Positions 19,179 to 29,424 are shown, counted from the stretch's first letter. The stretch is 64,000 nucleotides of DNA from Affinundibacterium fentianense (GCF_018139545.1 NZ_JAGSPJ010000002.1:434001-498000), one strand, 5' to 3'. Program-made: numbers and translations. Notes: generated by a model not told the origin, from the sequence alone.

Positions 19179-19913
19179 ATGTATTCAGCATTGTGTTTTA
19201 TCCGCTCTTTGCTTTTCACGATTGTGATGGTCATCGCCACCGTGATTTGGGCACCTATTTGTTTTTTGTTCGCGCCTCTCCCTTACAATCAACGCTATTG
19301 GGCAACCGCACGCTGGAATGTTTTCATCATCTGGGCGGCGAAAGTAATTTGTGGGATTCGTTATCAAACTCGCGGATATGACAATTTCCCTGACGGTCCT
19401 GTGATCGTTTTATCCAAGCATCAATCTGCGTGGGAAACCATTTTTTTATTGATGTCGACTCCGCGTCCCTTGGTGTTTGTATTTAAAAAATCGATTACCT
19501 ACATTCCCTTTTTTGGTTGGGCAATTTCTTTAATGAAAATGATCCCGATTGATCGTAGCAAAGGTAAAGACGCCTTCGCACAAGTTGTAACGATTGGACG
19601 CAAGCGTTTGGCAGATGGTCAATGGGTCATCATGTTCCCCGAAGGCACTCGCATTCCCGTTGGACAAAAAGGTAACTACAAAGGTGGTGGCACGCGACTG
19701 GCGATCGAAACCAATACACCTGTGATTCCGATTGCCTTAAATTCGGGCGAATGCTGGCCAAAGAATTCATTCATCAAACGTCCTGGCCTGATCACGGTCT
19801 CAGTCGGAAAACCTATTGCGCCTGGCGATATGAATGCGACAGATTTAATGGCCAAAGTCGAAGAATGGATAGAAGCAGAAATGCGGGTCATCTCGCCTCA
19901 AGCCTACAAATAA
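19179..19913 (+). CDS. plsC: 1-acyl-sn-glycerol-3-phosphate acyltransferase
   Basis: An inner-membrane acyltransferase that converts lysophosphatidate to phosphatidate in phospholipid synthesis. With the start at 19179 (CAGGA six bases upstream) it has 244 residues; a longer frame from a TTG at 19152 is less likely. A membrane helix occupies about 5-30. Motif I is KHQSAWET, where H81 is the catalytic histidine and the usual Asp of the HX4D motif is E86; motif III is MFPEGTR. The Glu variant is seen in other beta-proteobacterial members as far as I recall, so I keep the assignment. The last codons and stop lie inside a 12-bp tandem repeat. Confidence 0.9.
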   Translation: MYSALCFIRSLLFTIVMVIATVIWAPICFLFAPLPYNQRYWATARWNVFIIWAAKVICGIRYQTRGYDNFPDGPVIVLSKHQSAWETIFLLMSTPRPLVFVFKKSITYIPFFGWAISLMKMIPIDRSKGKDAFAQVVTIGRKRLADGQWVIMFPEGTRIPVGQKGNYKGGGTRLAIETNTPVIPIALNSGECWPKNSFIKRPGLITVSVGKPIAPGDMNATDLMAKVEEWIEAEMRVISPQAYK

Positions 19914-19938
19914 GCCTACAAGTAAGTCTACAAGTAAG
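19900..19938 (+). repeat. 12-bp tandem repeat spanning the plsC stop codon
   Basis: Three consecutive 12-base units (AAGCCTACAAAT, AAGCCTACAAGT, AAGTCTACAAGT), followed by the start of a fourth. The plsC stop codon lies within the first and second units. The unit is a multiple of three, and each copy carries an in-frame TAA. Confidence 0.85.
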
Positions 19939-20040
19939 CCGCTCAATCAAAGCCATGCTAAACTCTTGAGCTAGACCTGATTGCTTGGTTCCAGAGTGAC
20001 TAAGCAAGCAAGTGCTATAGATTAGATTGAGAGATTTGTG

Positions 20041-20931
20041 ATGTCCTTTGGAAACTCTAAAAAAGCTGCGCCTGCAGCGCAAGCAAGCTTAATCCAAGGA
20101 TTGCAGCGTGCATTGCAATTAGATTTTTTCAACGATTTATTTGGCGGAAACGAGCAAGTAGTCACGCCTCACCGTCCGCCAGGCACAGTCGATCCCGCCA
20201 ATGGCACACGCAAGCGCCAAATCCTGATTCAAGACCAAGTCCTTGACTATGAATTGCGTCGCTCAAAACGACGTAGCATCGGCTTTTTGATTGGCGATGA
20301 CGGCCTACGTATCACGGCACCTCGCTGGGTAACGATTGCCGACATCGAACAAGCGATATGCGAAAAGCAACAATGGATCATCGCGAAACTACGTGAGAAA
20401 CGAACACAATCGGAACGTCGTCTACAGGCGACTATGCGCTGGGAAGATGGTGCACGCTTGCCGTACTTAGGGCAGCACTTACATCTGCGCATTGTGCATC
20501 ACGGTCGAACTGCGGTAACGCACGACATCGAGCAAGCCACCCTCAACATCAGCCTGCCACCAGAATTTACTGAACAACAACTCAAAGACCGAGTACAGAG
20601 TTGGTTGCAGCAAGAGGCTAAACGTGTTTTCAATCAACGTATGCCCTTATACGCAAGCAAGTTGGGAGTAAGCTACCACTCAATGAGCTTGTCGTCTGCC
20701 GGGACGCGTTGGGGGTCTTGCACAGCACAAGGAAAAATCCGCCTCAATTGGCGCTTAATTCATTTTTCGCTAGATATCATTGACTACGTCGTTGCGCATG
20801 AACTCTCTCATCTGCGTGAGATGAATCACAGTGCTGATTTTTGGGCCACGGTCGAATCGATTTATCCTAATTACGAAAACGCTAAACAGCAATTGCGCCG
20901 TCACGCCAGCGCTGACTTGCCTGTTTTTTAA
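20041..20931 (+). CDS. YgjP-like zinc metalloprotein (M48/DUF45 family)
   Basis: A 296-residue cytoplasmic protein of the YgjP/DUF45 (WLM-like) group. The zinc site is VVAHELSHLREMNHSADFW, with H253, E254 and H257 and a third His further on, as expected. The family stretch RWGSCTAQGKIRLNWRL is present. A GTG directly before the ATG is also open, but the ATG at 20041 is preferred. Some family members help to trim or protect other proteins, but the substrate is not established. It follows plsC, as in other Burkholderiales, and precedes glyoxalase. Confidence 0.85.
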   Translation: MSFGNSKKAAPAAQASLIQGLQRALQLDFFNDLFGGNEQVVTPHRPPGTVDPANGTRKRQILIQDQVLDYELRRSKRRSIGFLIGDDGLRITAPRWVTIADIEQAICEKQQWIIAKLREKRTQSERRLQATMRWEDGARLPYLGQHLHLRIVHHGRTAVTHDIEQATLNISLPPEFTEQQLKDRVQSWLQQEAKRVFNQRMPLYASKLGVSYHSMSLSSAGTRWGSCTAQGKIRLNWRLIHFSLDIIDYVVAHELSHLREMNHSADFWATVESIYPNYENAKQQLRRHASADLPVF

Positions 20932-21012
20932 TCACGTCGTACGCGAGTTAGCGTATCAGCGAATTTTTAACTGAACAGGTACAATCGACGCTTTTCTATT
21001 TTCGAGGATATT

Positions 21013-21417
21013 ATGCGCTTACTTCACACGATGCTGCGCGTTGGCAATTTACAGCGCTCTATTGATTTCTACACCGAAGTATTGGGTATGAAATTGCTCC
21101 GCACTTCTGATAATCCAGAATATCAATACACACTTGCTTTCTTAGGCTTTGGCAGCAATCCCGACCACGCCGAATTAGAATTGACGTACAACTATGGCGT
21201 CGAATCCTATGAGATGGGAACCGCCTATGGTCATATCGCTATCTCAGTTCCAGACGCAGCGGCTGCTTGTGCTGCGGTCAAAGCGCGTGGTGGCAACGTC
21301 ACACGGGAGGCTGGTCCAGTCAAAGGAGGTAAAACCGTGATCGCGTTTGTGCAAGACCCAGATGGCTATAAAGTGGAATTGATTGAACGTGAATTTGATA
21401 CGCCCGTGACTTTATAA
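21013..21417 (+). CDS. gloA: Lactoylglutathione lyase (glyoxalase I)
   Basis: Glyoxalase I isomerises the hemithioacetal of methylglyoxal and glutathione to lactoylglutathione, a detoxification step. The 134-residue protein has the vicinal-oxygen-chelate fold with the expected metal ligands: His5 in RLLHTMLRV, Glu in AELELTYN, His in GTAYGHIAI and Glu in YKVELIER. Length and motifs match the bacterial nickel-type enzyme. The ATG follows GAGGATATT. It is the last gene of the plus-strand group before the convergent pgi. Confidence 0.95.
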   Translation: MRLLHTMLRVGNLQRSIDFYTEVLGMKLLRTSDNPEYQYTLAFLGFGSNPDHAELELTYNYGVESYEMGTAYGHIAISVPDAAAACAAVKARGGNVTREAGPVKGGKTVIAFVQDPDGYKVELIEREFDTPVTL

Positions 21418-21423
21418 AATTCG

Positions 21424-21478
21424 TGCAAGCCGCGCCATGCAAATATTCAATGTGCGGCGCGGATTGTGCCCGCCCTAT
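21424..21478. repeat. Degraded second copy of the REP-like element
   Basis: The stretch GCGGCGCGGATTGTGCCCGC, continuing to CCTA at 21477, matches the right arm of the 18.3 kb element with three changes in about 24 bases. A short inverted repeat, CCGCGCC at 21430-21436 with GGCGCGG at 21456-21462, remains. It lies between the convergent gloA and pgi genes. Confidence 0.6.
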
Positions 21479-21497
21479 CAAGACAAAAAGTCACGTT

Positions 21498-23144
21498 TCA
21501 ATTATTCCCGTACCGCCGGAAATAAGAAATCAAACCGCGGGTAGAATCATCAAGCTGCGCATCGTAAGCTTGGTCACCATTTAAGGCCGGTAATAAGCTG
21601 TTCGCTAATTGTTTGCCCAATTCCACCCCCCATTGATCGAAAGAATTCAAACCCCACACTACACCTTGCACGAACACTTTGTGTTCATACAGCGCGAGTA
21701 GCATGCCGAGTTGGAATGGATCTAAACTCGTCATCAATATCGTGGTCGATGGTTGATTCCCAGCGAACACTTTATGCGGCAATAATTTGGCAATCTCAGC
21801 TTCCTGCAAGCCAGCCGCCGCCAACTCTATACGTGCTTGTTGTTCCGTTTTGCCGAATGCCAGTGCCGAACTTTGTGCTAAACAATTCGCCAACAGTGGC
21901 GCTTGATGGCCAGGCAAAGGATAATCGCTACTTGCAGCCACCACAAAGTCGCAAGGGATCAACCAACCGCCTTGATGCAATAATTGGAAGAAAGCGTGTT
22001 GACCATTGACGCCAATCTCACCCCATACAATAGGATTGGCGCGACAACTTAAGGGTGCGCCGTCACGTCCAACGGTTTTGCCATTGGATTCCATTTCCAA
22101 TTGTTGCAAGAAGCCAGGTAAGTGGCGCATCGATTCGTTATAAGGCAATACGGCGGTGGTTTCTGCACCCAAGAAATTAGTATTCCAAATCGACATCAAT
22201 GCTAAAAGCACCGGCAGATTTTTATCTAATGGCGCATTACGAAAATGGGTATCCATTGTTTCTGCGCCTTCGAGCAAACGCTCAAAGCCGCGCATGCCAA
22301 TCGCCAAAGCCACAGACAATCCTACCGCTGACCACAGGGAATAGCGCCCGCCGACCCAATCCCAAATCTGCAAAATATTCGCCTCGGGAATACCGAATTC
22401 TTGCGCCTTGCTTGGGTTCGAAGTGACCGCGATAAAGTGCTTAGCAATCGCCCATTCTTCCATCGCAGCAGCCATCAACCATGTGCGTGCGGTATGTGCG
22501 TTAATGCTAGTTTCTTGGGTCGTAAAAGTTTTGGATGCAACAATAAACAAGGTCGTATGCGGATCGAGCTTTTCTAGCAATGGTGCTAAATGCGCGCTAT
22601 CTAAATTAGATACGTAATAGAAATTCAATCCTGGATGCTGCAAGGCAGACAAAGCGCGCGTCGCTAACTTAGGACCAAGATCTGAACCACCGATCCCAAT
22701 GTTCACGATATTCTGGATTGCATCGCCTTTAAAGCCACGCCATAAACCGCTACGTACGCGCTCGACGATATCGCGCATTTGTTTGCGTACTGCGTGGACT
22801 TCCGGCATGACATCATGTTCTACACTCGGGAAAGGAGTGAAGTCGGTGTGACGTAAGGCCGTATGCAAGACCGCGCGATTCTCGCTGAAATTGATTTTCT
22901 CGCCAGCAAACATGCGATCACGCCAGCTTTCAACTTCAGAATGTCGTGCTAATTGAATCAAATCATTCAGCGCTGCTGTATCAATTCTTTGCTTGGAATA
23001 ATCGACCAACAGGCCATCTAACTCCAAAGAGAAATGTTGAAACCGCTGCACATCATCCGCAAACAAATCACGCAAATGCTGAGTTTGCAAACGCGCTTTA
23101 TGTCCCAACAAAGCTTGCCATTCTGGAGTATTGGTCAGATTCAT
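21498..23144 (-). CDS. pgi: Glucose-6-phosphate isomerase
   Basis: A cytoplasmic enzyme interconverting glucose 6-phosphate and fructose 6-phosphate. The 548 residues match the normal bacterial length. Signatures seen: IGIGGSDLGPKLA (phosphate site), VASKTFTTQET, GGRYSLWSAVGLS (family signature 1), MESNGK, and FDQWGVELGKQLAN (signature 2) with the catalytic Lys region near the C-terminus. It is the last gene of the minus-strand run lptD-surA-pdxA-rsmA-pgi and lies 29 bp after rsmA. Confidence 0.97.
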   Translation of the reverse strand: MNLTNTPEWQALLGHKARLQTQHLRDLFADDVQRFQHFSLELDGLLVDYSKQRIDTAALNDLIQLARHSEVESWRDRMFAGEKINFSENRAVLHTALRHTDFTPFPSVEHDVMPEVHAVRKQMRDIVERVRSGLWRGFKGDAIQNIVNIGIGGSDLGPKLATRALSALQHPGLNFYYVSNLDSAHLAPLLEKLDPHTTLFIVASKTFTTQETSINAHTARTWLMAAAMEEWAIAKHFIAVTSNPSKAQEFGIPEANILQIWDWVGGRYSLWSAVGLSVALAIGMRGFERLLEGAETMDTHFRNAPLDKNLPVLLALMSIWNTNFLGAETTAVLPYNESMRHLPGFLQQLEMESNGKTVGRDGAPLSCRANPIVWGEIGVNGQHAFFQLLHQGGWLIPCDFVVAASSDYPLPGHQAPLLANCLAQSSALAFGKTEQQARIELAAAGLQEAEIAKLLPHKVFAGNQPSTTILMTSLDPFQLGMLLALYEHKVFVQGVVWGLNSFDQWGVELGKQLANSLLPALNGDQAYDAQLDDSTRGLISYFRRYGNN

Positions 23145-23173
23145 AGCTTTACGTGTATTCGTTTAATTCGATT

Positions 23174-23959
23174 TTAATTCGATGGATTCAGATCTAACAA
23201 ATTCGCCAGCGCCACATAGTGTTCCAAGGGAATTGCCTCGGCGCGCAATTGCGGGTCAATGCCGACATCGATTAATTGTTGATCAGTGAACAGCCCCGCA
23301 ACACAATTGCGGATGGTTTTACGACGTTGTGAAAAAGCCTTGGTGACCACTTGTTCCAACAGGGGCAATTTACAGGGCAATTTTTCTTTTTTGGGAATCA
23401 TGCGCACAATCGCCGAATCGACGCGCGGTGGTGGATCGAACGCAGTAGGCGGAACAATAAATAGTAATTCCATGTGATAACGCCATTGCAGCATCACTGA
23501 CAAACGCCCATATTCCTTACCACCTGGCTCAGCCACCATGCGTTCAACCACTTCTTTTTGCAGCATGAAATGTTGGTCTTCAACTTGCTCCGCATATTCG
23601 GCAAGATGAAATAACAAGGGACTAGAAATATTGTAAGGAAGATTGCCAACGATACGCAGTTTCTTCCCTTGATTGACTGGAATCGTTGCAAAATCAAATT
23701 GCAGCGCATCACCTTCGTGGATAATCAACTTACTTTGATCAAAATTTTTCTTCAAACGCGCAACTAAATCACGATCAAGTTCAACCACATGTAATTGATC
23801 CAAGCCTTCTAATAGCAAACGTGTCATCGCTGCTAATCCCGGTCCGATCTCCACCATGCTCTCGCCCGGTTTAGGATTAATCACCTGAATGATGTCACTC
23901 AAGACCTGTTGGTCTGTGAGGAAATTTTGACCAAAACGTTTTCGCGCTATGTGTTTCAT
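23174..23959 (-). CDS. rsmA: 16S rRNA dimethyladenosine transferase
   Basis: RsmA (KsgA) dimethylates two adjacent adenosines near the 3' end of 16S rRNA during small-subunit maturation, using S-adenosylmethionine. The 261-residue protein shows the family N-terminus [10 protein letters not shown], the AdoMet motif [11 protein letters not shown], the acidic VVELDRD and the catalytic [10 protein letters not shown], with the basic C-terminal domain in its normal place. It follows pdxA after 55 bp in the conserved surA-pdxA-rsmA order. Confidence 0.97.
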   Translation of the reverse strand: MKHIARKRFGQNFLTDQQVLSDIIQVINPKPGESMVEIGPGLAAMTRLLLEGLDQLHVVELDRDLVARLKKNFDQSKLIIHEGDALQFDFATIPVNQGKKLRIVGNLPYNISSPLLFHLAEYAEQVEDQHFMLQKEVVERMVAEPGGKEYGRLSVMLQWRYHMELLFIVPPTAFDPPPRVDSAIVRMIPKKEKLPCKLPLLEQVVTKAFSQRRKTIRNCVAGLFTDQQLIDVGIDPQLRAEAIPLEHYVALANLLDLNPSN

Positions 23960-24014
23960 ATTATTTGTGTTGTTGCGTTATGGCGTAGCGAATCATTTCG
24001 CACGCGGTAATAAC

Positions 24015-25079
24015 TTAATGATGGCGAGTTGCCGAGTTCGTGGCAGCATGTTGGCGTGCGACCATTTCTGCGGCAATCCGAATCGCCACTTTCATACTTC
24101 CTGCGTCTGCTAAGCCTGTACCTAATTTTGCCAGATCCAAGGCGGTACCGTGATCGACTGAAGTTCGTATCAGCGGCAAGCCAAGAGTAATGTTCACACC
24201 CAAACCAAAACTCGCATGCTTCAATACCGACAAACCTTGATCGTGATACATCGCCAGCACACAATCTGCGTCTTTCAAATATTTTTGTTGGAACAAAGTG
24301 TCAGCTGGAAAAGCACCATGCACATCCATACCCAAACCACGGGCATGCAAAATTACAGGATTAATGACATCAATTTCTTCCTGCCCAAGGTAGCCATTTT
24401 CCCCCGCATGCGGATTTAAACCTGCCACATAAATCTTTGGTTTGGCGATACCAAACTTGACCTGCAAATCATCATGGATAATCTGCAAGCTAGTCAGCAA
24501 ATGATCAAATTGAATTGCGTCTGGAACTGCACGCAATGGCAAATGTGTCGTTGCTAAGGCTACCCGCAATGGTTGCGGCAAATGTGCCGATGCTTCGCAT
24601 GCCAGCATCATCACCACTTGTGGCGTCTTCGTTTGTTGCGCTAAATATTCCGTGTGTCCGGTAAAGGCGACACCTGCATCGTTGATGGTACTTTTTTGCA
24701 GCGGCGCCGTGACCATCGCATCGCACCAGCCTTGTTGTATACACTCAATCGCTGAATCCAACGTGGCTAAGACCGCACGGCCATTCCGTGGATCGAGCTG
24801 TCCCGCCACCACATGCGCAGCAAGCGGGCAATCGATCACGGTGATTTGATCTCTGCCACAGCCAGGCAAACCATTGTTGCGCAGGGCTTGTTGCGAGATG
24901 GCCATTAAACGGATATTTTTATCCAAATCCTGAGCCAGCATCGCCAAATAGGCCGCGTCACCAATAAGTACTGGACGAATCTGGGAACGTAAATCCCAAG
25001 CTGCCAACAGAGAAATTTCTGGACCGATTCCGGCAGGTTCTCCAACCGTGATGGCAATGACAGGTAAACGGGATAGCAT
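24015..25079 (-). CDS. pdxA: 4-hydroxythreonine-4-phosphate dehydrogenase
   Basis: An NAD-dependent, metal-requiring enzyme of the DXP-dependent pathway to pyridoxal 5'-phosphate. Its 354 residues include [11 protein letters not shown] at the N-terminus and the three histidine metal ligands in [18 protein letters not shown] and MYHDQGLSV. Further family signs are [10 protein letters not shown] and DHGTALD. It lies between surA and rsmA, the usual order in beta- and gamma-proteobacteria. The 123 bp to surA hold no separate gene. Confidence 0.96.
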   Translation of the reverse strand: MLSRLPVIAITVGEPAGIGPEISLLAAWDLRSQIRPVLIGDAAYLAMLAQDLDKNIRLMAISQQALRNNGLPGCGRDQITVIDCPLAAHVVAGQLDPRNGRAVLATLDSAIECIQQGWCDAMVTAPLQKSTINDAGVAFTGHTEYLAQQTKTPQVVMMLACEASAHLPQPLRVALATTHLPLRAVPDAIQFDHLLTSLQIIHDDLQVKFGIAKPKIYVAGLNPHAGENGYLGQEEIDVINPVILHARGLGMDVHGAFPADTLFQQKYLKDADCVLAMYHDQGLSVLKHASFGLGVNITLGLPLIRTSVDHGTALDLAKLGTGLADAGSMKVAIRIAAEMVARQHAATNSATRHH

Positions 25080-25202
25080 TATGTGACACTCCTCAGCCGA
25101 CTATGTATCGTATTCACACATAAGATCTCTCGGCCTCCTGAATTTAGCGATGCTTTGGCAAATTCAGATGGCTTAGGATCTTCGATCAGCTGGATGATCA
25201 AT

Positions 25203-26636
25203 TTATTTTTTTTCGTTACGAAATTCGACATAGGCGCGATCACGCAATTGGCGCAACCAGTCCTGCAAGGCTTCTTCTGATTTACGTGCGCGCACTGCAT
25301 TTCGCGCTGCTACGCGCTTACGCTCCTTCGAATCATCACTGACTTTACGGTCAAGCACTTGCAAAATATGAAAACCCATTTGTGTTTCCACTGGGTCGCT
25401 CACTTCATTCACCGCTAGCTTATTCATTACCGCTTCAAATTCAGGGAAGGTAACGCCAGGTAGGACCCACCCAAGATCACCGCCTTTGCTTGCCGAGGTG
25501 TCGATAGAATTGGTTTTTGCAAGTTCTTCAAAGCTTGCTGATTTACTCACGATCTTTTGCTTTAAATCTACCAATGTGCTTTTCACTTGCGCCGCAGTCA
25601 TGATTTGTGTCGGGCGCATTAAAATATGCCGCACATTGGTCTCTTGCACAGTACTTGCCGCAGCAACAGGAGCCAAGTCTCGCTTGCCTAATAGTTTAAA
25701 AATATGGAAACCGTTTGGACTACGAACAATTTCAGAAAAGCCACCGACAAACGTAATTTTATTCACTGCGTCACTAAAAATAGTCGGAATTTTATCTTGT
25801 TCACGCCATCCGACTTCGCCACCTTTTAATGCTTCGTTTGAGTCAGAGTAGGTTGCCGCCAATTTTGCGAAATCATCACCAATCCGCAATTTTTTATAGA
25901 CTTCTTGCACCCGAGCATTACGTTGCGCGATGACTTCCGGTGTCGCATTTTCTGGGATCCGAACCATGATATGTCCGAGATTGATCTCTTGATTCTTATT
26001 CGGTGCGGCTTCTTGTGCAGCGATAAAATTATCGACTTCGAGCTCAGAAACTTGTAGTTTGCTATCGACTTCGCGCTCACGAATTCGCTGCGTCATAATG
26101 TCATCGCGAATTTCTTCACGGAACGCCCCAAACGAAGTACCTTCACGTTCAATTTGGTTACGCATCTCTTGCAATGAAGTTTTGTTTTGCTCAGCCATTC
26201 GTTGCAATGCGCGGTCAAGCATAAGGTCATCCACCCGCATCCCTTGCTCTTTGGCTAATTGGATTTGCAAGCGGTCAATGATCATACGTTCAATAATTTG
26301 TTTTTCCAGATCCGCCCTTGCTGGTAACGGCGTTCCTTGGGCTTTCAAACTCCGTTCAATATTATTGATGCGCTCTGCCACTTCCAAATTCGTGATCACT
26401 TCATCGTTCACAACCACCGCGATGCCATTGATTGTTTGCGCCTTGGCTACTTTTTTCGGTACAGCTTTATTCCCTGTTGCGGGTTCTTCTAAAGGCGCAA
26501 CCGGAGAAGTCGTTTGCGCGGCTGTTTGGGCGGCTGCGATGCCAGACAAAGACAAGCCAAATAATGCAGTCAAACAAACTGACAAGCAGATTGCGGTCGG
26601 ACGTTTCAATTGATTCATGTGCAAATTGTGTCGCAT
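25203..26636 (-). CDS. surA: Periplasmic chaperone and peptidyl-prolyl isomerase SurA
   Basis: SurA escorts unfolded outer-membrane proteins, including LptD, across the periplasm to the BAM complex. The 477-residue protein has a signal sequence (to about SGIAAAQ), a SurA N-terminal domain (INGIAVVVNDEVITN onward), and two parvulin PPIase domains, the first around INLGHIMVRIP, the second around VRHILMRPTQI, each ending in a GFHI motif. The frame starts at ATG 26636; an internal ATG at 26618 is an alternative, and both leave the signal peptide intact. The gene lies 96 bp downstream of lptD, its main client. Confidence 0.95.
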   Translation of the reverse strand: MRHNLHMNQLKRPTAICLSVCLTALFGLSLSGIAAAQTAAQTTSPVAPLEEPATGNKAVPKKVAKAQTINGIAVVVNDEVITNLEVAERINNIERSLKAQGTPLPARADLEKQIIERMIIDRLQIQLAKEQGMRVDDLMLDRALQRMAEQNKTSLQEMRNQIEREGTSFGAFREEIRDDIMTQRIREREVDSKLQVSELEVDNFIAAQEAAPNKNQEINLGHIMVRIPENATPEVIAQRNARVQEVYKKLRIGDDFAKLAATYSDSNEALKGGEVGWREQDKIPTIFSDAVNKITFVGGFSEIVRSPNGFHIFKLLGKRDLAPVAAASTVQETNVRHILMRPTQIMTAAQVKSTLVDLKQKIVSKSASFEELAKTNSIDTSASKGGDLGWVLPGVTFPEFEAVMNKLAVNEVSDPVETQMGFHILQVLDRKVSDDSKERKRVAARNAVRARKSEEALQDWLRQLRDRAYVEFRNEKK

Positions 26637-26732
26637 AGTGATCCAAAATTCATAATAAAAATGAGGCGCTTAACAATTAATTCGGAAAGCGTCTGTTTTC
26701 GCCATATTTTGACGAAAGCTGCAATATACACG

Positions 26733-29186
26733 CTAATTGGTAGCCTGATAACCTGAAATACTCTTTTTCAAGGTTTCTACAGGATTTGAGCCAAATCCAA
26801 TTCTCGCCAAGCCATTTAACTCTAACTGTATTGAAAACCCTGAATTATTTGACAAATTTGTCGTGGCAAAACGATGGCTGACAAACCTTAACGCCCAACA
26901 ATCGGCACGATATTCAAATCCCGCCAATCCTTCAACCAACTTATTATTTTGCAAAGAATAGTTGCTTTTGCCAACAACGTACCAACGATGGGCCAGTGGC
27001 CATTGACCGGATAATTCGAGCTGTTTCAAGACTTCGCGTTGAAATTGGTACTGCAAATTCAAAATCTTTTTCGGTGCTGGCTGCCAGCGGACCGCATAGT
27101 TAGAACGGACTGATTGACGATCACTCTGACTTACTTGGAGCGCCGCTTCAACATTGAGCGTATCGGAAATTTGCCCGCTGCCTGCCAATAAGAGATCAGA
27201 GCGACTTGGATTGGTTTTTCCGTCCAAACTCACTTTTTGCGTATTGAAATAGAATCGCTGTCCAAGAGCAAACTTAAACCGCTCCACCCCATTGTCTTCA
27301 ATAAAGCGTGAAACGACGCCCGCGGTGACCTGATTCGAGTCGCCGATTCGATCATGTCCGGTGAACCGATTCTCACTAAAAATCTGCGCAAAATTAAAAT
27401 CTGCCTGAGCCGTATCAAAAAGTGGGAAATTCGTTTGGTCACGATAAGGCGTATTCACGTAGAACAAACGCGGCTCTAGCGTTTGCGTCATTTTTTCACC
27501 GAGTAAACTGGCGCGCCGCTCAAAGATCAAACCGCTGTCCAAGGAAACACTGGGGACTGTCCTTTGCAAGCGCTCTGGTTGTCCAACTGCTGGATTATCG
27601 ATTTGATAGCTTGTCGCATGAAAAGAAATTTTGGGGACAACAAAAAATGCTGGCTGTATCCAAGGTAAGGATAACTGTGGATTAATCACCGCACGTTGGC
27701 CACGAATGAGCGTCGGATGCCAGAAGCGCGTCATCAATGCATCAACCGACCAATCGAATCCAAGAATATCACTCTGTCCAGCGTGCACACTGAACTGAGG
27801 CAAACGTTCGTAAGGTAAAGTAATCGGCGCCGTAATATCTTGCAGAACTTGGTAGCTTGTCGATCGCAATGCGGCATTCCAGAATGAGCCGTAGTAGTCG
27901 AAACCCACTTCACGTAGCAAAAGTCGTTGTGCGGTTTTGGTCGTCGAATTAGAAAAATCCGCAGGGTAATCGTTGTCTGAGGCCTTATTCATGTTCCACG
28001 AAAAGACCAATTCAGGTGTCAGATTTTGGCGATGCACCGAGGTTCCAGCATAGCGTGTCGAGTCCGTCAATTTGTCGCGAATCACTTCAATCGCGGTCTC
28101 GCCCGCATAGGTTTCACCGAGATAGCGACCTTCCATCCCTAACTGTAATCCGCGTCGAGCGATCATTTTAGGATGCAATGTAAAATCGCGATTAGGTGCA
28201 ATATTAAAATAATAGGGAACACCGAACTCCACCCCACCCTTGTTCGAGTGGCCGACCGTTGGCGGCAAAATACCAGAGTGACGTGCGCCAGACAAAGGGA
28301 AACTAAAATTCAACCATGACGGCGTTCCCATAATCGGAACACCTTTAAAGTACAAAACTGACTTACCAGCAATCCCGGTATCGAGCCCGGTGTCTAATCG
28401 CATCGTGTCGGCTTGCAAATACCAATCAGGATCTAATCCTTCGCATGTACTGTAAGTGCCATTGCTGATCGTTGCTTTTTCTTCATTCTCAAACGCTATT
28501 TGGTCAGCGCGACCTTGCCCCTTATTCTTGGCAAAAAAATAGCTTGGATTTTGAACAAATCCGGCACCGGTTTCTAAGACAAAACGCATTAAGTCACCGC
28601 TGTAACAGTCGCCATTGCGTTTTAAACTGACTTTACCTGTCGCATCAATTTGGTCTTCGATCGGTAAATACCTTGCCTTGTCCGCGTTAAATAGCAGATT
28701 TCCCCGCTGGACTTCCACGCCGTGATCGAGGTGAATAACCCGATCCGGTTGCCCTGTAACCAACTCAGCCTGAATCAAAGTCGGTCCCACATCATTTTTT
28801 TGATCATCTTTATTATTCGATTTAGTCGAAACTTTTGTTTCCACGATGAGGGGCTTGGGCGTACTTTCAGTTTGCCCGACTGCCGCAGTCAATGATGACG
28901 TCTTATTATTTTGTGCCGTCGTTGGTGGCGTATTTTGATGTGCAAGAGATTCTTGTGCATGTACGGGCGCAAAAGCCGTGAACAATACACTAGCGAGAAT
29001 AGTTTGCTGCAGACCAGACTTTGCCGCAAACGTAGCTGTATGTGACGATGAGTGCGATAATACGTCTTTGATCCGATGACTGTACTGGCACATGGAATGG
29101 TTATTTAATGACATTAAGTTAACTGCTTCGCAAGCATTTTGGGTTGATTGACCACACGGTCGGCACCTTAAGCGATACATTTGCAT
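26733..29186 (-). CDS. lptD: LPS-assembly outer-membrane protein LptD
   Basis: The outer-membrane barrel that, with LptE, inserts lipopolysaccharide into the outer leaflet. The protein (817 residues from 29186) has an OstA/LptD N-terminal jellyroll (HLDHGVEVQRGNLLFNADKARY) and a large C-terminal barrel (LptD family; PSWLNFSFPL, QLSLPWIQPAF, FEYRADCWALRF). The start is doubtful: before the signal peptide (hydrophobic run LQQTILASVLFTAF, cleavage near PVHAQ) there are some 60 residues, and ATGs at 29180, 29114 and 29093 are alternatives; 29093 would give the most normal leader. It is divergent from amgK and heads the lptD-surA-pdxA-rsmA-pgi run. Confidence 0.93.
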   Translation of the reverse strand: MQMYRLRCRPCGQSTQNACEAVNLMSLNNHSMCQYSHRIKDVLSHSSSHTATFAAKSGLQQTILASVLFTAFAPVHAQESLAHQNTPPTTAQNNKTSSLTAAVGQTESTPKPLIVETKVSTKSNNKDDQKNDVGPTLIQAELVTGQPDRVIHLDHGVEVQRGNLLFNADKARYLPIEDQIDATGKVSLKRNGDCYSGDLMRFVLETGAGFVQNPSYFFAKNKGQGRADQIAFENEEKATISNGTYSTCEGLDPDWYLQADTMRLDTGLDTGIAGKSVLYFKGVPIMGTPSWLNFSFPLSGARHSGILPPTVGHSNKGGVEFGVPYYFNIAPNRDFTLHPKMIARRGLQLGMEGRYLGETYAGETAIEVIRDKLTDSTRYAGTSVHRQNLTPELVFSWNMNKASDNDYPADFSNSTTKTAQRLLLREVGFDYYGSFWNAALRSTSYQVLQDITAPITLPYERLPQFSVHAGQSDILGFDWSVDALMTRFWHPTLIRGQRAVINPQLSLPWIQPAFFVVPKISFHATSYQIDNPAVGQPERLQRTVPSVSLDSGLIFERRASLLGEKMTQTLEPRLFYVNTPYRDQTNFPLFDTAQADFNFAQIFSENRFTGHDRIGDSNQVTAGVVSRFIEDNGVERFKFALGQRFYFNTQKVSLDGKTNPSRSDLLLAGSGQISDTLNVEAALQVSQSDRQSVRSNYAVRWQPAPKKILNLQYQFQREVLKQLELSGQWPLAHRWYVVGKSNYSLQNNKLVEGLAGFEYRADCWALRFVSHRFATTNLSNNSGFSIQLELNGLARIGFGSNPVETLKKSISGYQATN

Positions 29187-29424
29187 CGAACTTTGTGAAC
29201 AAATCTTGAAAGAAACTCAGTAAGTAACTCAAGAAAGCACCCAGTAAAAGCAAGCTATTATAGGCGCAAACGCCGCAAAAGTTGACTTTCACCCAAGGAC
29301 AATTGCAGAAAGCCCAAGCGATTTTTCAACCGCATTCGAGTTTTCTAAGCGGCAAAAACTACCATAAACGACGTCAATCAGATTTTGAATCTTTTAAACT
29401 CGCATCCTATTTCATTGTAAGACT

